A DNA stretch of 64,000 nucleotides from Crocinitomicaceae bacterium (GCA_016708105.1 JADJGJ010000002.1:434001-498000), one strand, 5' to 3'. Positions 40,430 through 50,143 are shown, counted from the stretch's first letter. Notes: generated by a model not told the origin, from the sequence alone. A program made the numbers and translations.

Positions 40430-42304
40430 CTAGAGTTCTTTAAACTCCCTGAACATGCACTCTAGCACGGCACGACATTTTTTTAGAACAAGGTCGGTTT
40501 TTTGCTCATCGGCGTATGCGCTTTTAAGCAAATGCTCATTAATCATCTGATACACGGTATATCCTGATGAATCTTTCCACCCATAAGATAAAGTGGATGT
40601 GCACAGCGCCCATTCAGGTGAATTTGGATTCATCAAATCTTTACTCCAATGAAAATCTTCACTGTTTAATTTGAGTTGATTTAATAATGTTTTAGCAAGA
40701 TCTGCTTGTGATCCAATTTTATCAATCACCATTCCCTGACATTCAGGTTTTATTGCGCCTCCCCAGAGAAGTAATGGAATATGAAAATATTTTTCGTCAT
40801 ACGTGTCTGCATTAATGATATTGGTTTTGCCATGATCTGAAATCATAATAACAAGCGTATTTTCATAGTCAGGTAATTTTTTAATCTCTTCAATAAATTT
40901 ATGCAGATGTTCGTCAGCGTAATGCATGCTGGTTACATAACCATCACCATCATATCCTTCAAATGGATCACAAGGCATGTCATAAGGCGCATGCGTACTT
41001 TGAGAGAACATACCATAAAAATACGGTCGTTTGGCTTGTTGAATTTCAGATAAAAAATACGGGAACATGGCTTCATCATGAATGCCTAATTTTCCCTTGG
41101 GTTGCAAGTTCAAATCATTTTCATCAACCAAACGATCAAAGCCTACATCAGATAAATATCCACCAATATTTCCATACGAAAGAGAACCGCCAAAAGTATA
41201 AAACGTTCTATATCCTTCAGCTTCTAAAACCTGGTTAAGGCTGGGTAATTTTCTGCATTTAGCAGATTCAGTTGAAATGGAAATTCCAGCAAGTGTAGGA
41301 TAACCACTCATAATAGCCGCGTGCCCAACTTCTGATGTTCCGCCGGTTGCATAGATCTGGGAAAACAAAACACCTTCAGTACATAATTGATTAAAGTGTG
41401 GCGTAATTCCTTTTTCACCTCCCAAGGGTTCTATCATTTGTGCTGACCAACCTTCAAACGTAATGAGTATGATGTTTGGGCGATCTGTTGTGAAAATATA
41501 GTTGACTGAATCAGCCGGTGCGGTTGCATACACTTCATCACGTAATTTTTCTGCTTCATCAACCGGTAAATTATCGTAGTATTCTTCCAAATCAACTTTC
41601 AGATACGCGTATGACATGTGTATAAAATTCCATACCGGATTTACTGAAATATCATTCACTAATCTTGATTGAGAATAGTACGCATCTGTAGCGCTGACCG
41701 GAATTTCCTGCACGCCCCCGCGCACACCCAAACCAATGAGTGAAGTGCCAATGAAAAAATAAATCAAACCGGTTCCAATCTTTTTTGTAATGCTCAAATC
41801 AATTACGCCCAGATAATTTTTGCGGAATAATTTCACGTAAATAAACCAAGCAAAAACCAATTCAAGTACAAAATACAAAATGAACCAGTAGGTGTATGAG
41901 CCTGATGAGGTGCGGAAAATTTCAGAAGGTGTAGTAAAATGAATCCAAATTTTGGAAGACAATTTGGTTTGCCATTCGTAATAACTCACAATTTCACTGG
42001 CTGCAATTAATGATGAAATTACGATGAGAGTCCACATCAAAATAAATATCACCCGGTTAATGATGCGAATTCCTTTCTCAGTTTTAGGAAAAAAAGCAAA
42101 CAACGAAATCAAAAACGGAAGACCAATCAAGTAGCTGATACCTGAAGCATCAAGTCTCAAGGCATGCCAGGGCAAAATAAACAAATCAGCGTAATGACCT
42201 TCCAACTCACCATAAAAATGAAATACAAATAAGATACGCTGAAAAGTAAAAATCAACAACCAAATAATGAAGAGTCTTAAAGGAAATAATAGTTGTTGTT
42301 TCAT
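40430..42304 (-). CDS. LtaS-like phosphoglycerol transferase/sulfatase-fold membrane enzyme
   Basis: The 624-residue protein has about five N-terminal membrane segments (residues ~5-210), then an extracellular alkaline-phosphatase-fold domain of the sulfatase/LTA-synthase type: RPNIILITFEGWSAQM near residue 275, YATGGTSEVGHAAIMSGYPT near 320 with the nucleophile-bearing TSEVG, and VIMISDHGKTNI near 475 with metal-binding D and H. It could add phosphoglycerol or a similar head group to envelope glycans or lipids. It is divergent from trxA and shares the 154-bp intergenic region with it. Confidence 0.85.
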   Translation of the reverse strand: MKQQLLFPLRLFIIWLLIFTFQRILFVFHFYGELEGHYADLFILPWHALRLDASGISYLIGLPFLISLFAFFPKTEKGIRIINRVIFILMWTLIVISSLIAASEIVSYYEWQTKLSSKIWIHFTTPSEIFRTSSGSYTYWFILYFVLELVFAWFIYVKLFRKNYLGVIDLSITKKIGTGLIYFFIGTSLIGLGVRGGVQEIPVSATDAYYSQSRLVNDISVNPVWNFIHMSYAYLKVDLEEYYDNLPVDEAEKLRDEVYATAPADSVNYIFTTDRPNIILITFEGWSAQMIEPLGGEKGITPHFNQLCTEGVLFSQIYATGGTSEVGHAAIMSGYPTLAGISISTESAKCRKLPSLNQVLEAEGYRTFYTFGGSLSYGNIGGYLSDVGFDRLVDENDLNLQPKGKLGIHDEAMFPYFLSEIQQAKRPYFYGMFSQSTHAPYDMPCDPFEGYDGDGYVTSMHYADEHLHKFIEEIKKLPDYENTLVIMISDHGKTNIINADTYDEKYFHIPLLLWGGAIKPECQGMVIDKIGSQADLAKTLLNQLKLNSEDFHWSKDLMNPNSPEWALCTSTLSYGWKDSSGYTVYQMINEHLLKSAYADEQKTDLVLKKCRAVLECMFREFKEL

Positions 42305-42399
42305 TTGAAAGAGTCTGATCTTGGCAATGGTTATCTAGATATTTAGATTTCGTTACGTTATTGTTCGTCCGGCAAAAATACACATAGTTTGGTCACCAC

Positions 42400-42443
42400 G
42401 TGATTTCAGTCACCATGAATTCACGCCTAGCGCCGTAACTTTG
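42400..42443 (+). promoter_or_regulatory. trxA promoter with Crp/Fnr-type palindrome
   Basis: GTGAT-TTCA-GTCAC (42400-42413) is a 5-4-5 palindrome with one mismatch. The -7 element TAACTTTG spans 42436-42443. The centre-to-G distance is 36.5 nt, the same as ric and the thioredoxin-like gene. ATG follows at 42459. Confidence 0.55.
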
Positions 42444-42458
42444 TAAAAAATTGAGATT

Positions 42459-42758
42459 ATGAGCAAGTTTAGAGACCTCATACAATCACAAAAATTGGTT
42501 TTGGCAGATTTTTCTGCATCATGGTGTGGACCATGTCAAACCATGGCGCCTATTTTAAAAGATGTTTCATCACGTGTTGGTTCAAGAGCCAGAATTGTGA
42601 AAATTGATGTAGACAATAATCAGGCACTGGCAGCAAAATTAAATGTACGTTCAGTGCCCACATTGATTTTGTATAAAAATGGTGAACCTATTTGGAGACA
42701 ATCGGGCGTGTTGCCGGCTGATCAGTTGGTGAAGTTGATTGAGGGGTATGATGGGTGA
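42459..42758 (+). CDS. trxA: Thioredoxin
   Basis: The 99-residue protein is a classical thioredoxin with active site SASWCGPCQTMAPIL near residue 20 and the cis-Pro loop VRSVPTLILYKNGE near residue 65. It reduces protein disulphides in the cytoplasm using thioredoxin reductase. No signal peptide is present. It is monocistronic. The gap from 42759 to 42980 holds only a 13-bp inverted repeat ATATTGTTTTATT/AATAAAACAATGAT (42889-42951), which may end transcription from either side. Confidence 0.92.
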   Translation: MSKFRDLIQSQKLVLADFSASWCGPCQTMAPILKDVSSRVGSRARIVKIDVDNNQALAAKLNVRSVPTLILYKNGEPIWRQSGVLPADQLVKLIEGYDG

Positions 42759-42980
42759 GGGATTTAGTAACAATTTTGGTGTTAGACGTTGATATTGTAT
42801 TTGCGGGTTGTAAATTAAAATTCCTACTATGGTATCGTTTATGACCGCCGTCTAGATAAATACCAATCCTTGCAAGCTTTGCGGCCAGATATTGTTTTAT
42901 TAATTGACCACTGATTTAATTGCTTTAAATGTCATGCAATAAAACAATGATATCATATATTGAATTTAGCCTGCACAAAC

Positions 42981-45884
42981 TCATTCGATCACCAACTTCA
43001 TTGTTTCATTTCCAGATTCAGTTTTGATGTATACAAAGTATATGCCTGCCGATAATTCGTTCACTGAGATGTGTGTTGATATTGATTGTATCAATTCGGT
43101 CTTAATTAAAACCCCATTAATAGTGTAAAGTTCAAGCACGGGTGAGTCTGATAATATAAAAGCATCAACCAGTAAGATAAATTCATCATCTGTTGGATTA
43201 GGATAAAGCTGCACACTCATTTTTTTATCATCTTCCTTAACTGTTTCAGCCGGAACAGTTTCTCCTTTGTGCTCAGTTGATTGATTCATTTGATTTTTTA
43301 GAAAGAAATCTGAACCGCACGCTTGTGAGGGATCAATGTAGGCATGAAAGTTTGAACCCGGTTCTACAGAAGTACCAGTACTCAGCACCACTGCGTGTCC
43401 GGCACTGAAGTCAACACTCGTGCCATTTTCTATCAACACATCTGAAGACAGCAGGGTGTTGTTAACATGATAATCTAGTATGTAATCATTCTCAACAAAT
43501 GAATAGTTATTATCAATAGATGTATTTGTACTAAGGGTTTTATTTTCTACAAAAAGATTGGGGCAATTTCCTTCAATATTGAATAGGGTGATTTGTCCTT
43601 CAAAATTTCGGAACACAAGTAATTGTTCGTTGAATGAGTTAATACCAAAATTTCCGGCTATCAGTGTACTGATTTGCTGCTGTGGGTGAAAATATTCAGT
43701 ATATATTTTTTCTATCCCCGTTGTTTTTACTTTGAATATCATCATCTGACCATCAGTAGTTCTATGTGCCACCAACTCATCTTGTGCATCACCGTCAAAA
43801 TCACCGGCTGTAAAACCAGACCAGTTATTACCTGAACCTAAGCCTGAATATGAATGAATAGGAACAAATGTTGTACTGTTTTGATCAAAACTATAAATAG
43901 TAATTCCGCTTGTTTCATCTAACACTGCTACTTGTGGTCTTGAATCAGTAAGATCAAACTGACCTGCTGCAATACCTCTGATTTGATTAAAACCGGTAGA
44001 AAATATTGCAGGAGATAATTGTATCATTCCGCTGTAATAGCCAATAAAATATAAATCTCCACCGGTAGATATGGCAAGCGCCTCATCTCCCGGAAGTGTG
44101 CTAATGAAATCATATCCCGTTATACCTTGCCATAAGAATGATGATGCAACTGATTGTTCAGAAAAAGTGCTTGCATTGACCTTTAAAAAATATACTGACC
44201 CATCACTTTCAAGTGCAAATAATTCATCACCATTGTGATCAGCAGGTGCCATTGATTGATCAAAATTTCCACCTGCAATTCCTTTCCATTGCACAGTGCC
44301 ATGCGGCGCACTTGATCCCTGAACCCAGCAATTGCCGGATGCATTTGGATTTTCACAAATTGACGGTGTGTACAAATAAAAAATACCGTTGCCGGTTACA
44401 CTTTCATCAACGGTAATGAAATCAAGTTTCTGATCATTATTAAAATCACCGCAGGCTAAATTGAAAACAGAACTGGCAGGACTACTACCACGACGTACGG
44501 CAACGGGATTAAATTTAAAGTTTTCATTGTTGATAGATTGTGATTGGTGAAACGTGCTTTGCAGAATTGATAAATCTGCCATGGTTGCTAAATGAGCCTC
44601 GCCGGCAATGTATGAGCCATAGATAGAACCCTCACAACTATAATCAGACATCATTTGAAAAATGTACGGGTTGTAATCAGCCAGAAAAGCATAGCGAGAG
44701 ATGCCGCCGGTATTGCAAATTGCACCAGTGAGATTTGAACCTGCCGTAGTTTGGTAAAAATCTAGAGGCTGCTTATAAACACTGAATACAATTGTATTGG
44801 CAAATTTTTGCATGTCAACAAGATCAAACAATGGGGCACCTGTGCTGTTATGAGTGATTCCGTTTTTGTAACAGATATCTGCAAACTGCATGGTTAAATA
44901 GGCGTGTCCAACATCCTCAATGCATTCAGTCGAACCTGCTGTCCAACTATAAAACCAAGAGTAATACGGGTAATCAATACCATTCACAACTTTTACATTT
45001 TCTTCAATCCAAAAATCAACCAATTCTGCAATTGCAACTGTTCTATCATAGTAGAATTGTTCACCTGTAATCAGGTACATCAAGGCTATGGTTCTGCCAA
45101 ATGACGTATTGCCATTTAAATACTCTACGTGATAATGCTCTTTGTCAATATTTTCATCATATTCCCATCCCCAATTATCAATGAGGTTATCGGCATCTTC
45201 ATGATATGCAATTGTTTCAGAAATTCTGCACCTCAACCAAAAGGCATAATCACTATAAGTTTGTAAATTGGTTGACGGACACCCGGTTGAAGCAGGCACC
45301 GTTTGCGCCTCAAGGGGTAATGGCTCATTTTGCAATGCCATAAATGCAGGGTCACTTTGCATGTACCAAACAAATAATGCCATGGGGTAGGTGATTTCTC
45401 CGGATTGGACGGGGGCAGGGGAAACTAAAATACAATCACATGGATCATCGATATAAGACCACGCCTTATTTGTTATTTCAATTTCAGATAAACTTTCTAT
45501 CGGTTTTGTGCAGAACTGATAGTCCTCGAAACACCATGCGTCTTCAGCAATTGGCATCACCACAGGAAAAAAGTTTATCAACAGGTTTTGAATTGACAGA
45601 ATATTATCATCTCTCCTTTCCTGCACCCGTTTTGTATGAATTATAAACTGATCCAAATATTTTTTATCGTGCGTTGCCAAATACATATTCATATAACCTA
45701 TCAAAAAAACAGACTCATCATTGTGAATTTTGCTTGCTACATTGCTATAATAGGATGCACCTTGACCATTGCCGCCGCTACTACTGAAATCTCTTTTATC
45801 AAAACCGGTACGGAAGGTTTGGGAATGAGCTATTGATATCTTCAGAATCAGGATAAAGTAAATTATATTTTTAGTAAATTTCAT
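42981..45884 (-). CDS. T9SS-secreted alpha-toroid protein (epimerase/lyase-like) with FG-GAP-like region
   Basis: The 967-residue protein has a signal peptide (IIYFILILKISIAHSQ) and residues ~20-450 that look like an alpha/alpha-toroid of glucuronyl C5-epimerase or glycan-lyase type (LIGYMNMYLATHDKKYLDQF, TSFGRTIALMYLITGEQFYY, CIEDVGHAYLTMQFADIC). Then comes a beta-propeller part with FNLACGDFNNDQKLDFITVD and FTAGDFDGDAQDELVAHRTT, and a type A sorting domain (QLYPNPTDDEFILLV, LSAGIYFVYIKTESG). It is the last gene of surface locus 2 and its main T9SS cargo. Residues ~20-97 are almost identical to the N-terminus of the next gene upstream. Confidence 0.75.
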   Translation of the reverse strand: MKFTKNIIYFILILKISIAHSQTFRTGFDKRDFSSSGGNGQGASYYSNVASKIHNDESVFLIGYMNMYLATHDKKYLDQFIIHTKRVQERRDDNILSIQNLLINFFPVVMPIAEDAWCFEDYQFCTKPIESLSEIEITNKAWSYIDDPCDCILVSPAPVQSGEITYPMALFVWYMQSDPAFMALQNEPLPLEAQTVPASTGCPSTNLQTYSDYAFWLRCRISETIAYHEDADNLIDNWGWEYDENIDKEHYHVEYLNGNTSFGRTIALMYLITGEQFYYDRTVAIAELVDFWIEENVKVVNGIDYPYYSWFYSWTAGSTECIEDVGHAYLTMQFADICYKNGITHNSTGAPLFDLVDMQKFANTIVFSVYKQPLDFYQTTAGSNLTGAICNTGGISRYAFLADYNPYIFQMMSDYSCEGSIYGSYIAGEAHLATMADLSILQSTFHQSQSINNENFKFNPVAVRRGSSPASSVFNLACGDFNNDQKLDFITVDESVTGNGIFYLYTPSICENPNASGNCWVQGSSAPHGTVQWKGIAGGNFDQSMAPADHNGDELFALESDGSVYFLKVNASTFSEQSVASSFLWQGITGYDFISTLPGDEALAISTGGDLYFIGYYSGMIQLSPAIFSTGFNQIRGIAAGQFDLTDSRPQVAVLDETSGITIYSFDQNSTTFVPIHSYSGLGSGNNWSGFTAGDFDGDAQDELVAHRTTDGQMMIFKVKTTGIEKIYTEYFHPQQQISTLIAGNFGINSFNEQLLVFRNFEGQITLFNIEGNCPNLFVENKTLSTNTSIDNNYSFVENDYILDYHVNNTLLSSDVLIENGTSVDFSAGHAVVLSTGTSVEPGSNFHAYIDPSQACGSDFFLKNQMNQSTEHKGETVPAETVKEDDKKMSVQLYPNPTDDEFILLVDAFILSDSPVLELYTINGVLIKTELIQSISTHISVNELSAGIYFVYIKTESGNETMKLVIE
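45598..45815 (-). repeat. Direct repeat of the N-terminal coding module, copy 1
   Basis: About 220 bp encoding FSSSGGNGQGASYYSN through ERRDDNIL is nearly identical to 46922-47139 in the adjacent gene, in the same orientation. Confidence 0.85.
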
Positions 45885-45932
45885 ACTTTGTTTTGTTAGA
45901 AATATTTTCGTTGATACTATAAAAATAAACCG

Positions 45933-47201
45933 TTAAAATCTAAATGCCAAACCCATTGAAAATTTTATATACGTCAGAAACTCCCGTTCTTCAAGTATAT
46001 GTCCTGCCGTACTCATTTCATATCGTTTAAATGGTGTAAGTTGTTTAATTGCTTGTGCGCATATTTTTAACTCAAGATGATCTGAAAGCACATGTGAATA
46101 CAATATTCCGGTATTAAACAGAATATCTCTTTCGACATCGGTGAAAAAACTCTTTTCCGAATATTGTCCGGAATCATTTTGATAGGTTGTGTGGTTTTCC
46201 AATAAGTATAGAAATGACAGTCCAACAAAGGGAGCAATTTGCATTCTGTATTTATTTTCTAATATATTAATCACATATAAGAGCGGAATACTCAAGAAGG
46301 AATATGTAGATGTTTTTAAAGAGAGAGTTGTGTCAGTTTGACCCAATATTGGATTCCCTGAATTTATAGCCTTTGCTTCAAGACGATCAAATGAAATTCC
46401 ACTGTGTATATTAATAAAACGTGAGTGTCCATAGGTTACCAAAATAGTTGCGCCGTATTGAAGCTGAGGTTTCGCAATCCGGTAATAATTAGTACTCGTA
46501 TAAAAATCTGGAAACAAATAATTGATATTAAACATTAGGCCCAGATTCCAGATTCGATTTTTTTCTGCTATTCTTGTATCATTATCACAGATGGTGTCAT
46601 CAATATTTAATAAAGGTTCAAAATATCCATTATCGAACAAACTAATTGGTGTTCTCACAGTTGAATCATAATAAGTTGGAAAAGCAGCATTCAAAGTTCC
46701 ATAAAATCCCAGTTGAATATGTTTTGGTTTCGCTTTTTCCGGCAGTAAATATTTTTTTTTACAAACTGAATTACTCGCATGGTTTGGTTCATTCTTCCAA
46801 TAAAGGATACTGTATGAATGATCTACAGGATAGACCGAAAATTCTTCATGACCCTTGAGAATTGTTTCATGAAAATCAAAAAATTGGGTTGGAAATCCAA
46901 TTAACTCATTTGACGATAGAGTCAAAATATTATCATCTCTCCTTTCTTGCACCCGTTTTGTATGAATTATAAACTGATCCAAATATTTTTTATCATGCGT
47001 TGCAAAAAACATGTTCATGTACCCAATCAAAAAAACAGATTCATCATTATGAAGCTTACTTGATACATTGCTGTAATAGGATGCACCTTGACCATTGCCG
47101 CCGCTTGAACTAAAATCGCGGTTGTCAAAACCATTTCGAAATGTCTGGCTAATTGCTTGGTTAATTAGTAGAACTAATAAAATAGCGATTTTACTTTTCA
47201 T
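45933..47201 (-). CDS. Chimeric outer-membrane protein: toroid N-terminus fused to a beta-barrel
   Basis: The signal peptide (MKSKIAILLVLLINQAISQ) is its own, but residues ~20-97 match the N-terminus of the T9SS toroid protein almost exactly (QTFRNGFDNRDFSSSGGNGQ, LIGYMNMFFATHDKKYLDQF). After residue ~100 the protein becomes a beta-strand-rich barrel of ~320 residues (IWNLGLMFNINYLFPDFYTS, FVGLSFLYLLE, IKFSMGLAFRF). The join falls in DDNILTLSSNELIG. This looks like a fusion produced by gene conversion or recombination in surface locus 2. It overlaps the upstream gene by 11 bp. Its function is unknown. Confidence 0.72.
   Translation of the reverse strand: MKSKIAILLVLLINQAISQTFRNGFDNRDFSSSGGNGQGASYYSNVSSKLHNDESVFLIGYMNMFFATHDKKYLDQFIIHTKRVQERRDDNILTLSSNELIGFPTQFFDFHETILKGHEEFSVYPVDHSYSILYWKNEPNHASNSVCKKKYLLPEKAKPKHIQLGFYGTLNAAFPTYYDSTVRTPISLFDNGYFEPLLNIDDTICDNDTRIAEKNRIWNLGLMFNINYLFPDFYTSTNYYRIAKPQLQYGATILVTYGHSRFINIHSGISFDRLEAKAINSGNPILGQTDTTLSLKTSTYSFLSIPLLYVINILENKYRMQIAPFVGLSFLYLLENHTTYQNDSGQYSEKSFFTDVERDILFNTGILYSHVLSDHLELKICAQAIKQLTPFKRYEMSTAGHILEEREFLTYIKFSMGLAFRF
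46922..47139 (-). repeat. Direct repeat of the N-terminal coding module, copy 2
   Basis: See the partner at 45598-45815. Differences are few and mostly synonymous, so the duplication or conversion is recent. Confidence 0.85.
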
Positions 47202-48084
47202 GTTTTTGAGATTTTAACAAATAATTGATGCCAAATACAAGACTAGAATAGCGGAAATAACTCTTGTTGACAATAACGTTTCCACTCTGTCCGAGGTATT
47301 CCCATTTAAGTGGAGTTAGTGCCAAACGATAATCAATTCCAAATTGGATTCGGATTCGTTGATGGAATTGATATTCTATGCCCATCTGTGCTGATATAAA
47401 ACTAGTAAAGTCTCCATTGTTATAAAATTCACTTTCACTATAAAATAATTCGTCTTCTGAAGTCTGTTTATTACAAGTTAAAACTGAACCAATAATTTTT
47501 AGACCCAAAAATGGTCGCCAATTACTATTTGGCATAAAATGATAATTAAGAATAATTGGTATGCTAATAAACTTATATTGATTTTGAATTGTGCGATTTA
47601 ATACAACAGAGTTATAGCTCAGCGAAATTTCAGAATAACTTTTTAATGCTTCAATTGAAATTCCCACCCCAAGAGACATATTGCTACTAAATAACGCGCT
47701 AAATTCGAAACCAAATTGAGTTGAGAAATTTTTAAAATTTATAAATTTATCGCCAATATATGTGGCACCACCAAATGGAGATAACGCAAGATTTGTGATT
47801 TTACCCCCGGAGTTATACACTCCCTTATCTTCACTATTTCCACTCCAAGGATTTGGTGCTTGATAAATATTTATATATCCCTTCAGATACGGAGTATCAA
47901 TATTGTGAACATCGCTTTTAACAATAGCATAGAATGAACGCTCTTGACCATTTCTGCTGCTAGAGTAAAAATCAAGATTGTCAAAACCAACTTCAAATGT
48001 TTGCCCTGATAAATCAATACCCGGCAAAAAAAATAGTGTGCCGAGCAATAAATTTTTATGGAAGAATTTTTTAGATTGTGACAT
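47191..48084 (-). CDS. Outer-membrane beta-barrel protein with diverged N-terminal module
   Basis: The 297-residue protein has a signal peptide (LLLGTLFFLPGIDLSGQ), then TFEVGFDNLDFYSSSRNGQE, a diverged form of the module shared by the two following genes (TFRNGFDNRDFSSSGGNGQG). The rest is a PorT-like barrel (FGFEFSALFSSNMSLGVGIS, FISIPIILNYHF, SAQMGIEYQF, SLVFGINYLL). It sits in surface locus 2 and overlaps the next gene by 11 bp, so translation is coupled. The binding partner is unknown. Confidence 0.68.
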   Translation of the reverse strand: MSQSKKFFHKNLLLGTLFFLPGIDLSGQTFEVGFDNLDFYSSSRNGQERSFYAIVKSDVHNIDTPYLKGYINIYQAPNPWSGNSEDKGVYNSGGKITNLALSPFGGATYIGDKFINFKNFSTQFGFEFSALFSSNMSLGVGISIEALKSYSEISLSYNSVVLNRTIQNQYKFISIPIILNYHFMPNSNWRPFLGLKIIGSVLTCNKQTSEDELFYSESEFYNNGDFTSFISAQMGIEYQFHQRIRIQFGIDYRLALTPLKWEYLGQSGNVIVNKSYFRYSSLVFGINYLLKSQKHEK

Positions 48085-48150
48085 AATTTTAATCTCTTAG
48101 AAAATAGTATGAATAAATTATTTTCTGGTAATACCAATATGGTTTAATTT

Positions 48151-48894
48151 TCAATTTTTTGTAAATATTCCATGCGCCGCAATTCCAATAATGAGATGCG
48201 TTGAATATAGTGTTTGACCGCGAAATGATAATTTGGTCAATGATCTTGTATGTGCAAATTCAACGAATCCTGAAAGTCGGTTATTTAAATTTAAATTATA
48301 TCCGGTCAAAAACGAATAATTAATTTCTGATTCGATGCCCTTTGGATATTGAGGACTCAAAACAGAGGAACTAGTAGAACGTTCATAGCCGTTTACTAAA
48401 AAATTACGATGGACTAATCCCAAGGAAAATGAGGAACCAAAATATATGCTATTTCTTTGGTTGTTAAGTGGGATAAAAAGTAAAAGATCTATTGGAAAAC
48501 CAAACTGAAGGAAGTTAAATTGATATATTCCGGAACGATATTGGACATCTCCATTATCAGTTCCCACATTAATCGAGTCCTGATAATTCGATTTATACGA
48601 AACTCTTGAAATTCGAAATCCTATTCTGAGTGAAAAATGATTATTAAAATTTATACGCATAGCTTCCGCAGCGCAAAAATTAAATTTTGCAAATTCATTT
48701 TGGTTATATTGTTCCTCCAATGAGTTATTTTGAAAATGTAAATTTCTGAAGGTGTAATTAGGTCCGGCATAAAAATCCAGTTGTAGTCTGTTCTTTTTTG
48801 GTAATGGAAGTGTATCTTCAGCTTTAGACAACAGGCTAATCAGCAAGAGGCAAACGGTTAATGCCGTGGATATATGTACTCTTGTTGTGTTCAT
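48151..48894 (-). CDS. Outer-membrane beta-barrel protein (PorT-like)
   Basis: The 247-residue protein has a signal peptide (STALTVCLLLISLLSKAE) followed by barrel strands (LQLDFYAGPNYTFRNLHF, FSLRIGFRISRVSY, FLQFGFPIDLLLFIPL, IYFGSSFSLGLVHRN, THLIIGIAAHG). It lies 29 bp after the tail-fibre-like gene on the same strand and is the second gene of surface locus 2. No enzyme motif is visible. In position it takes the place held by the T9SS gene in locus 1. Confidence 0.68.
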   Translation of the reverse strand: MNTTRVHISTALTVCLLLISLLSKAEDTLPLPKKNRLQLDFYAGPNYTFRNLHFQNNSLEEQYNQNEFAKFNFCAAEAMRINFNNHFSLRIGFRISRVSYKSNYQDSINVGTDNGDVQYRSGIYQFNFLQFGFPIDLLLFIPLNNQRNSIYFGSSFSLGLVHRNFLVNGYERSTSSSVLSPQYPKGIESEINYSFLTGYNLNLNNRLSGFVEFAHTRSLTKLSFRGQTLYSTHLIIGIAAHGIFTKN

Positions 48895-48923
48895 ACTTCA
48901 GGTAATAGAATTTTATATATACA

Positions 48924-50030
48924 CTATTTCTGATGCTTCAAAGAAGCATTCTCCTTTTCCAGTTCAGTAATTCTGGTTTCCATCTTCGCCATATTTTTTT
49001 CCATTTCAATGAGGTACAAAGTCATCTCCTCAATTTTCTGCATTTGAATTTTTTGCATTTCGCCTAAATTAAGCCCGTCTTGATCAATTTGTTCAGCACT
49101 TGGCACACCGGGTAGGTGATGATTCACTTTAATAAATTGGGCAACGTCTCCCAATTTTGGCAAATGGTAATCATCATCAAAAACGTGATCAGCCCAGGTA
49201 TCCTGATCAACTCTAATTTCTCGTGCACGCAACAAACCATCATCTTCTAATTGTAAAATTTTATTGCCATCATTGGCATGTACCACAATTGCATGACCCT
49301 TTCCATTATTTATCAGTAACGAAGGTTGTGTACCCGTATTTGTAATTTTAACCTCACCATAACCAGAGACGGTAAATCTTATTTCTTCAGGTGAAACACC
49401 CAGTTTTACACCAAGGTTCATTAAAGTTGCGGCATTAGACAAACCAATCACATTAAAATACGCATTGGTAGATCCAAAAGTACTCCCTGCTAAAAAAGAT
49501 TTAGAATAAGTTGTACCCACTGTATGCAGTGCAAACTGCGGATCATCTGTTCTAATACCCACATTTACATCAGGGCAGGCAGTAAATAATTTTTGAGCAA
49601 CCGCCCACCATTTTGCAATACCACCATTTGCAGTACAATAATCCGTAGTAATGCCTTGCGGGTTTGCAAAAGCATTCAGCATACCGTCAATATCTCCGCG
49701 TATGATATTTCCGTTGGGCATTATCAATAGAATTTCTGTTTCTGATGTGATCGTAGTTGCAGTTCCAAGTCCCTCCATTTTTACACTACCTAACAATCGT
49801 GTTGTTCCGTCAACCTTCAATAAACTGTCAATGCGTACATCACTCTTGGCTTTCAAATCACCTTTAACAATAACATCTTGTTTAAACCTTGCCTCTTGAT
49901 CAACTACTAATTTTTCTTTTGCATACAACCGTTGTTGAACAACTAATGAGTCACTGATGACCGTAGGATTTTGTGCATTGAGGTAATGTGTATTTGCAAG
50001 CACAACACAAAAGGCAATTAGCGCACGCAT
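48924..50030 (-). CDS. Tail-fibre-like secreted protein, copy 2 (C10, out of frame from the upstream start)
   Basis: From ATG 50030 the 368-residue protein starts MRALIAFCVVLANTHYLNAQ, a signal peptide almost identical to copy 1, and shares ~165 residues with it. It then differs completely in the middle (GTQPSLLINNGKGHAIVVHA) and ends in the same domain type (NHHLPGVPSAEQI, KIEEMTLYLIEMEKN) with a coiled coil. The upstream ATG at 50067 reads through ten C into an immediate stop (TAA 50041-50043), so in this state the long form is OFF and only re-initiation at 50030 could express the gene. It heads surface locus 2. Confidence 0.72.
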   Translation of the reverse strand: MRALIAFCVVLANTHYLNAQNPTVISDSLVVQQRLYAKEKLVVDQEARFKQDVIVKGDLKAKSDVRIDSLLKVDGTTRLLGSVKMEGLGTATTITSETEILLIMPNGNIIRGDIDGMLNAFANPQGITTDYCTANGGIAKWWAVAQKLFTACPDVNVGIRTDDPQFALHTVGTTYSKSFLAGSTFGSTNAYFNVIGLSNAATLMNLGVKLGVSPEEIRFTVSGYGEVKITNTGTQPSLLINNGKGHAIVVHANDGNKILQLEDDGLLRAREIRVDQDTWADHVFDDDYHLPKLGDVAQFIKVNHHLPGVPSAEQIDQDGLNLGEMQKIQMQKIEEMTLYLIEMEKNMAKMETRITELEKENASLKHQK

Positions 50031-50050
50031 AACGCCCTTTTTAGAAATAA

Positions 50051-50060
50051 GGGGGGGGGG
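50051..50060 (-). repeat. Homopolymeric C10 tract (out-of-frame state)
   Basis: Ten G on the + strand, i.e. ten C in the gene. From ATG 50067 the frame reads eight codons and stops at TAA (50041-50043), eleven bases before the inner ATG 50030. Confidence 0.9.
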
Positions 50061-50098
50061 TAAACATAAAATTTGATTTTTTATTGGATTAAACTGTG

Positions 50099-50143
50099 CT
50101 AATGTATTAAAATTTAAATAAACTGCAACATGATTTGTATCAT
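50099..50143 (-). promoter_or_regulatory. Crp/Fnr-type palindrome and -7 element, copy 2
   Basis: ATGAT-TTGT-ATCAT (50130-50143 on the + strand) and the minus-strand -7-like TACATTAG (50099-50106) repeat the arrangement of copy 1 exactly. The rest of the gap up to 50442 holds only the possible -7 element TACCTTAG (50416-50423) of the following gene. Confidence 0.5.

Noticed and set aside
38570..42304. Operon joining the PA-domain gene and the LtaS-like gene
   Set aside because: A 105-bp gap and a promoter-like TTAATTTG upstream of the PA-domain gene suggest separate units.
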